Source: Fidelibacterota bacterium
Lineage (GTDB): Bacteria > Fidelibacterota > UBA2242
Direction of reading: 5' to 3'
Assembly: GCA_003645845.1 (NCBI GenBank)
Contig: QNCV01000013.1
Location: 1-20,076 of the forward strand
Length of the DNA: 20,076 nt
Below are positions 15,115-20,076 of this stretch, piece by piece. The position numbers and the translations under genes were made by a program. Positions within the stretch are counted from its first letter, which is position 1. The number at the start of each line of letters is the position of its first letter. The notes below the pieces were generated by a model that did no database searches, had not been told where the DNA came from, and saw only the letters and a list, made by a program, of their open reading frames with translations.

Positions 15115-16623
15115 TTATTTCACTTCCATTTTACTTCCGTAATTTAATTTGCTGTCCGTCGTCAATATCGGGAATCCGGGGCTGACAATCGGATAAGGGA
15201 CTCCCGCCTGTAAAGCGAAAAGGTCAATATGTGTCAGTTCTATCGTTTCAAACAGGTCGGTGTTAATGGAAATCTCATTCGAATATTTCGTCTGCAAACT
15301 GTCAACGAGCGGATTTAAATAATTTTTTATTGCCGATAAATACTCTTTCTGAAAGTCACCCCGGAAACCTCTATTTTGCAGATATTGATCACGCCAGTAA
15401 TCGGACATCATGGCATCGGACCACATTCTTGCATGATTCTTTACATAAATATTTTGATCATACCCCGCTTTATAGGCTTCTGCGGTGATAAAGTGATCTC
15501 TGATTAAATCCACAACCGCCAGCTTGAACTGTTCCGGGAACTCCGACTTGGATATCTGTCGTTTCCGAAACACCAGAGGATGGGACTCGACCAGTTCGGC
15601 AAAATCGGCAACCGTCCAAATTTGTCCGTCGAGATTAAAAAATGGTTTGTCGACAAGTCGGTCGCCGGAATAATCTATGCTGGAATCCAGGACGACTTCA
15701 TTGGCCTGGCCCCAAAACTGCCGATTGAATGCATTCTTTTTATCCTGCATACTTTTCAGGTATCGCGGACCAACAATCTTAACGATTTCTCGGAACGTAT
15801 CTTCGGTAAAAACAACCGATTTCCCTTTCATTATATCCGCAACCTGTTGGGCGTATAGCCGATTCGCCTGAACTGTATGCAGCTTCTCCGTGACATCTTT
15901 CAACCGCCTTCTGACGGCGCCTTCACCAAGCGCCCGTTCATCTTCCCAACCCTTGATTTTCATTATCAGATAACTGCCATCATCAATCCTTACCGGATTC
16001 AGCATCTGGTCTTTTTGAAGAGGATGGCTGAAAAACATTTCGAACATTTCATCATTGATATCGGAATTGAAATCAATTTTTCGACTTGGAATTTGGGAAT
16101 CGGGTAAAACCTCTCCGGCAATTTCACTAAAAGGAACCCCCTTATCAGTATAAAGCGAATAGGCCGTTAATGCAGATTCTTTATTGGGTAGTCTCAAATA
16201 TTGAACTTCGTATGTTCGTCCGGCTGACTGAAAGTAATTTTTCACTATGTTACTATCAAGTTTGACCTTTTTATAGGCTCGATCATGGTAAAACATCTGG
16301 CGCATGGCCTGTTCCTTACGTCCCTGAATATATTTCCTGAAACGTTCATTTTCGGCCAGCTTGTTATCGGTACCCGCCTCCATAGCTAACAATTTTTCCG
16401 CAATCAATGAATTCAGAACGATTTTCCGGTGAATATAATTATCACCTCTGCAATAGTTGGGACGAATAGTATATTCCGCCCTGCGGAGGAATTCATCCTT
16501 TGTAATGATTCTGTCACCGATTTTCGCCAGAATCTGACTGTCAGGAATTTCTGCAGGTTGATGCCCACAGGAAAGAAAAAACAATACAGTAATGACAACA
16601 AATAACGGTTTTTTTTTCAGCAT
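15115..16623 (-). CDS. Parvulin/SurA-like peptidyl-prolyl isomerase lipoprotein
   Basis: A periplasmic folding-factor-like protein. Starting at the ATG at 16623 gives 502 residues with a lipoprotein signal MLKKKPLFVVITVLFFLSC (Cys19). Residues about 30-130 resemble the SurA N-terminal chaperone fold (ILAKIGDRIITKDEFLRRAEY, then a helical basic stretch). A parvulin-like segment follows (YEVQYLRLPNKESALTAYSLY ... GVPFSEIAGE ... PVRIDDGSYLIMKIKGW), but the usual parvulin marks are degenerate, so isomerase activity is doubtful. The C-terminal half has no feature I recognise beyond helices. A longer start at 16683 would add 20 residues before the signal and is unlikely. It is followed after one base by the permuted GH16 gene, and the two are translationally close. 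A chaperone for outer-membrane or exported proteins of this cluster is inferred. Confidence 0.8.
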   Translation of the reverse strand: MLKKKPLFVVITVLFFLSCGHQPAEIPDSQILAKIGDRIITKDEFLRRAEYTIRPNYCRGDNYIHRKIVLNSLIAEKLLAMEAGTDNKLAENERFRKYIQGRKEQAMRQMFYHDRAYKKVKLDSNIVKNYFQSAGRTYEVQYLRLPNKESALTAYSLYTDKGVPFSEIAGEVLPDSQIPSRKIDFNSDINDEMFEMFFSHPLQKDQMLNPVRIDDGSYLIMKIKGWEDERALGEGAVRRRLKDVTEKLHTVQANRLYAQQVADIMKGKSVVFTEDTFREIVKIVGPRYLKSMQDKKNAFNRQFWGQANEVVLDSSIDYSGDRLVDKPFFNLDGQIWTVADFAELVESHPLVFRKRQISKSEFPEQFKLAVVDLIRDHFITAEAYKAGYDQNIYVKNHARMWSDAMMSDYWRDQYLQNRGFRGDFQKEYLSAIKNYLNPLVDSLQTKYSNEISINTDLFETIELTHIDLFALQAGVPYPIVSPGFPILTTDSKLNYGSKMEVK

Positions 16624-16655
16624 AAAGAAAAACACCCCCGAATTACATTGAGGGT
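16624..16655 (-). terminator. Hairpin with T-rich tail just before the parvulin gene: terminator or attenuator candidate
   Basis: On the minus strand ACCCTC pairs with GGGGGT (six pairs, one of them G-T) around a ten-base loop, followed by GTTTTTCTTT and at once by the ATG. It lies in the 100-base gap after the PorV-like gene. It could lower read-through from the upstream genes, or hide the G-rich ribosome site of the parvulin gene. The stem is short, so confidence is modest. Confidence 0.35.
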
Positions 16656-16723
16656 ATTTTAATAAGTTTAAAAAACAATTCATAGTATTCAGTGAAAAAA
16701 TGTCGTGGGGATCACTTGTCGTT

Positions 16724-17797
16724 TTAAAATTGAATTCCTATGGTATAAGATTGTGTATTGCCAAGCACACCAATTGGTTTAAATGCGTAGTCTGTTCTGA
16801 TGGCATAATTGTTCAGGAATCTGATGACCAATCCCCCTCCATACGTCATACCATACTCGGAATCTTCCATAAAAAGAGCTTTATAACCGGCGCGTAAATA
16901 GAATGTACCGGCACCCGGAATATTCAATTGATATTCGGCTCCGAGATTGACGGACTCGGAATTATTATTCGGATGCAGGGCATCAGCCGCTAAGATCAGA
17001 CGCTGGTTTTTAACAACAATCGGCTGAATAGACATACCAATTCTGAAGATGAGAGGCAGCTCCCATTCCTGCATTTTGAATTGTCCCTGAACAGTGCTGT
17101 AATTTCCGGCCTCGTCGGGTAGTATGTCAATCGGAAACAGCAAATCCATACCGTCATATCTCATTTTTGTTCCATAGTTCGAAATGCTCATTCCGATCCG
17201 CAGGCCATCATCCTTTTTACCGGTCATTGAAAAGAAACCGGTTTCTACAATAACCCCCAGATCCAGAGCAACTGCGCTGGCCGTCATATGCCAGATCTGA
17301 GAACTGATATACTTTGCCGATGCGCCGAAAGCAAACCACTGGGCAATTCGTCTGGAATAACTAAAGACAAAGCTATAATCATTGGCCGAAAACAACTCAC
17401 CTGTTCCGTCCTGATAATCCAGGGTCGTCACCTCCATATCACCATATCCCAAATGGGTAAATCCGACGGCAAGCGTCCCGATGGACGGCAAAACAAAGGC
17501 CGAGGATACATTTGACGAGCTTATATCAATGACCCAGGGCTGATACATAAACATCGCCTCATTTTTATCCAGAAATGCCAGCCCCGCAGGGTTCCAGTAG
17601 ATTGATGACAGCCTTCCGGTCATACTGACGTAAGCTTCTCCCATGGCATTACCATCACTGCCGACACCAATCTCAAGAAAATTTGCCGAGGTTGTACCAA
17701 CCCGGTAAGGTTTCTGGGCAAATAGTACCATACTAAAGCCAAAACTCAAAATAAAGATTTTCAGAAAAATGTCTTTCATACGATATATGCCTATCAT
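16724..17797 (-). CDS. PorV/PorQ-family outer-membrane beta-barrel protein
   Basis: The 357-residue protein has a signal peptide ending near MVLFAQ and then KPYRVGTTSANFLEIGVGSDGNAMGEAY, RLSSIYWNPAGLAFL and a long series of alternating beta strands ending in the aromatic residue of YTIGIQF, the usual outer-membrane insertion signal. This pattern (WNPAGL after the start of the mature protein) is that of the PorV/PorQ group within the FadL-like barrels. In T9SS bacteria these proteins help deliver or anchor substrates at the outer membrane; many FCB paralogues have unknown roles. I chose the ATG at 17797 because AAAAGG lies nine bases upstream; an ATG at 17779 would also keep the signal peptide. 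It starts 13 bases after the stop of the large T9SS-type protein, so the two are an operon pair. Specific role here unknown. Confidence 0.8.
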   Translation of the reverse strand: MIGIYRMKDIFLKIFILSFGFSMVLFAQKPYRVGTTSANFLEIGVGSDGNAMGEAYVSMTGRLSSIYWNPAGLAFLDKNEAMFMYQPWVIDISSSNVSSAFVLPSIGTLAVGFTHLGYGDMEVTTLDYQDGTGELFSANDYSFVFSYSRRIAQWFAFGASAKYISSQIWHMTASAVALDLGVIVETGFFSMTGKKDDGLRIGMSISNYGTKMRYDGMDLLFPIDILPDEAGNYSTVQGQFKMQEWELPLIFRIGMSIQPIVVKNQRLILAADALHPNNNSESVNLGAEYQLNIPGAGTFYLRAGYKALFMEDSEYGMTYGGGLVIRFLNNYAIRTDYAFKPIGVLGNTQSYTIGIQF

Positions 17798-17810
17798 TGA
17801 TATCAACCTT

Positions 17811-20076
17811 TTATTTAATAATTGCAAATTTACCCATTTTCTCATCGTTGGTCAGTTTTGACTGAACATGGTAGAGATACATCCCGGCGGCAACCTCCAG
17901 TCCCTCTTTCGACAACAAATCCCAATGAACGGTTCCGTTATCGTCATCATTATTGACATCAATCTTATCAACAAGGACACCACTTACGGTAAATATCTTG
18001 ATCGTGCATTGGGACGGCACATTAACAAACATCAGATCACGTCGCTGATTCAAATACCAGTTCGCCACGGCCGTTTCCATTGCATTTGTTGCCACATAGG
18101 GATTAGGAACCACCTTAATGTCTTTCATTGTCTGACTGAGTTCCGAAGTATTTAAGTCGCCGCTGGGCAAGATTTTGAAACTGATTGTATCTGTAGTAAA
18201 AAACGGTCTTTTAAACGTTATTTTATAGACATCACCCGCTTTCGGAAGCTGCGTACTGTCACCAAATGCCGATAAGAAATCAATGGCAAAGACCGAACCG
18301 GCCCATTTCCCGCCGCTGGTTAGCGGCCCTACATATATCTGGTCTGTCAATATATCAAACTGGCCGTTTTGATCAAGGTCATGAACAATCATATCGAGGA
18401 ATTCGACAGAATCAGTGAAGGTTTTATTGACAACGTAGAAATTAAAATTTTCAGTCGTTAGCAAATTTCTGCGAATTTGAGTATCATTGACATCCCGAAT
18501 TCTCGAGGCACTACCGGCTCCTGTATATTCCATTGGATTATCTGTAAAAATGATTTCATAGTCCCACGCAAAAAATTTAGATTCTCTGCTGGTTGGCACA
18601 ACATTTATTGGTGCAGAACCCGTAACCCATCCAGAATTTTCGGAGTCGTATACTGCGGTTCTGACCGGCAGGTCCAAATCGAGGCTGACACCGTCAAATA
18701 CGTCGGTTTGAATCGTTTTACGCGTATTCAGATAATAACTATCCAGCGTATCATCGTAGATAATATTGGTTCCGATAAAATTTTCCGGATATTCATGATA
18801 AACTTCCAGCGAATCGGTCGCGTCGAAAACCCGGATACCGGTATTACTGTATGAAAGCCCATGGGAATAATCATTGATAACATTTAATGTATCGACATCA
18901 AAAGTCACTTTGTAAACATGATTGATTTTCAGACTCTTGTTCGCCAGTATTTCGGGAGTGACTTCACCGGTCCCGATTAAATCCGATTCAAACATTTCGA
19001 TATTTTCAGGTACATACCCCGCGGCTTTCTGATAGGGGGTTACGATTTGGACGTTCTTATCATAATATTTTACATTTTCCGATTCATCGAGTTTAATAAC
19101 GATATTATTTTCAGACGGAGAAATGCCGGGACCGATATTCGGTGCGCCGTAATCATAGGCCACAATGGCATAATAGTAAGTGCGACCGTTCTGGACATTT
19201 TTATCGACAAAGTAATGCTGTATGCCGGCGTCGCTGCCCAGATAATATCCGACGCCATTGACCAAACCAAAATCTGTAAATCCGGTGATACCATCCTTGA
19301 TATCACACTGGAATATCGGTTTATTATATGTTGCCGTTCCGTAACCATCGGTAATGATCATCGGATCGGACATTTTTTTATCTGTCGCACGATAGAGTTT
19401 ATATCCTTCGAAATCGTTTACATTGCCAACGAAGGGGTCCCGGGTTTTTGTATCAGCAATATTATCCCAGGTCAGAATGACTTTACCGTCTCCCGGAGTG
19501 GCTTTTAAGGTCGGTTTCTTCGGAGGTTGGGCAAAACGATAATCCTTTTCATAGATCACCTGAACGATTCGCTTCAATTCAAACAGAGCCGGGGCGGAAT
19601 GGTCGTCCGAATTCAGACCCTCCAAGGGATCATAGGAATGCAGTTCAGACATGGAAATACGCTCGGTCCTGCCCTGATACAGCGGAAACGGACCTGAAGC
19701 AAATGTTTCGACAAGATTTGACTGCCATTCGGTCTCTTCAATCAGGGATTCCACCCCAATGACTTCCCACATGGATTTATCGTTGCGAAACCATTTCTCA
19801 TATGGTGGTCGATGCGGTTGAATCTCAAACAGCTGAAAAGAAGTCAAACCAACCATATCCGATTCACTGACATCGGTCGCCGCAAAATTCGGCTCGCAAC
19901 CGACACCTTCGATATAATCGGGTTTATGATTCCCCTCGCCTTCATCCGGACCATAATAATTCAATTCCGTCGGTCCAACACCATCCAAGCCTACATCATC
20001 TCCGGCATCCTCCCCCGGTTCGGTCACCCATACCGGATTAACGTCGGTTCCGATATTAACGGCATAAACCCCGTTA
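17811..20076 (-). CDS. Large T9SS-type surface protein with FnIII domain, N-terminus beyond window
   Basis: The frame is open from the right edge to 17811, showing the last 754 residues. The GTG at 20027 is not a real start, as the frame continues upstream without a stop. Near the edge is an acidic Asp/Gly-rich stretch (DDVGLDGVGP ... GPDEGEGN) that looks like a calcium-binding repeat. An FnIII-like domain follows (about 19530 down to 19120; PPKKPTLKATPGDGKVILTW to YYYAIVAYDYG), then several beta-rich segments. The end is a sorting tail: MKDIKVVPNPYVA, a strand region with IKIFTVSGVLVDKI, and AAGMYLYHVQSK ... KMGKFAIIK, the FlgD/T9SS-like C-terminal fold. Proteins of this kind with PNPY tails are common in FCB candidate phyla, often beside a PorV-like barrel, as here. 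The function is unknown. A surface role in glucan binding is only a guess from the neighbours. Confidence 0.8.
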   Translation of the reverse strand, partial: NGVYAVNIGTDVNPVWVTEPGEDAGDDVGLDGVGPTELNYYGPDEGEGNHKPDYIEGVGCEPNFAATDVSESDMVGLTSFQLFEIQPHRPPYEKWFRNDKSMWEVIGVESLIEETEWQSNLVETFASGPFPLYQGRTERISMSELHSYDPLEGLNSDDHSAPALFELKRIVQVIYEKDYRFAQPPKKPTLKATPGDGKVILTWDNIADTKTRDPFVGNVNDFEGYKLYRATDKKMSDPMIITDGYGTATYNKPIFQCDIKDGITGFTDFGLVNGVGYYLGSDAGIQHYFVDKNVQNGRTYYYAIVAYDYGAPNIGPGISPSENNIVIKLDESENVKYYDKNVQIVTPYQKAAGYVPENIEMFESDLIGTGEVTPEILANKSLKINHVYKVTFDVDTLNVINDYSHGLSYSNTGIRVFDATDSLEVYHEYPENFIGTNIIYDDTLDSYYLNTRKTIQTDVFDGVSLDLDLPVRTAVYDSENSGWVTGSAPINVVPTSRESKFFAWDYEIIFTDNPMEYTGAGSASRIRDVNDTQIRRNLLTTENFNFYVVNKTFTDSVEFLDMIVHDLDQNGQFDILTDQIYVGPLTSGGKWAGSVFAIDFLSAFGDSTQLPKAGDVYKITFKRPFFTTDTISFKILPSGDLNTSELSQTMKDIKVVPNPYVATNAMETAVANWYLNQRRDLMFVNVPSQCTIKIFTVSGVLVDKIDVNNDDDNGTVHWDLLSKEGLEVAAGMYLYHVQSKLTNDEKMGKFAIIK

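Noticed and set aside
20025..20027. GTG as the start of the large T9SS-type protein
   Set aside because: The frame stays open to the right edge without a stop, and no signal peptide follows the GTG; the gene is simply cut by the window.
1..20076. CRISPR arrays, tRNA/rRNA genes, insertion sequences or transposases
   Set aside because: I saw no regularly spaced repeats, no cloverleaf or rRNA-like stretch, and no transposase or integrase motif on either strand.

Overview
The window reads as a beta-glucan (laminarin and mixed-linkage glucan) degradation locus from a bacterium of the Fibrobacteres-Chlorobi-Bacteroidetes (FCB) group, probably outside the well-known Bacteroidota. Several features suggest this: C-terminal sorting tails of the type IX secretion system (T9SS) kind with the PNPFNPATTIEY motif, a PorV/PorQ-like outer-membrane barrel, a T9SS-type surface protein with a PNPY tail, many lipoprotein signals, and weak Shine-Dalgarno sites. 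The exact phylum cannot be settled from this sequence.

Layout. A leftward cluster (2896 down to 1) encodes a GH16 laminarinase lipoprotein, a GH3 exo-beta-glucosidase whose apparent start codon is ATA, and the N-terminus of a further secreted glycoside hydrolase cut by the window edge. A 454-base divergent intergenic region (2897-3350) with several palindromes separates it from a rightward operon (3351-13213). That operon encodes a GPH-family sugar:cation symporter, a second GH3 beta-glucosidase (BglX type), a TIM-barrel lipoprotein resembling GH158 endo-beta-1,3-glucanases, a 1142-residue cytoplasmic glycoside phosphorylase resembling beta-1,3-glucan phosphorylases (GH149/GH161), and a GH17 beta-1,3-glucanase lipoprotein. 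A second leftward cluster (20076 down to 13308) converges on it. It encodes the C-terminal part of a large T9SS-type surface protein, a PorV/PorQ-like barrel, a parvulin/SurA-like lipoprotein, and a secreted multidomain GH16 enzyme.

How the parts fit (inference). Surface and periplasmic GH16, GH17, GH158-like and GH3 enzymes would cut the polymer into short oligosaccharides and glucose. The symporter would bring these across the inner membrane. The phosphorylase, which has no signal peptide, would release glucose 1-phosphate in the cytoplasm and save ATP. No SusC/SusD pair, regulator or phosphoglucomutase is in the window. The T9SS protein plus PorV-like barrel may instead belong to a surface unit that continues past the right edge.

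The most striking single observation is the GH16 enzyme at 13308-15113. Its catalytic half comes first and the strand block that normally begins the domain follows it. This is the circularly permuted order known from the Fibrobacter succinogenes lichenase, here joined to a malectin-like domain and a T9SS tail. The second notable point is the ATA start of the first GH3 gene, placed at a perfect AAGGAG and overlapping the upstream stop codon.
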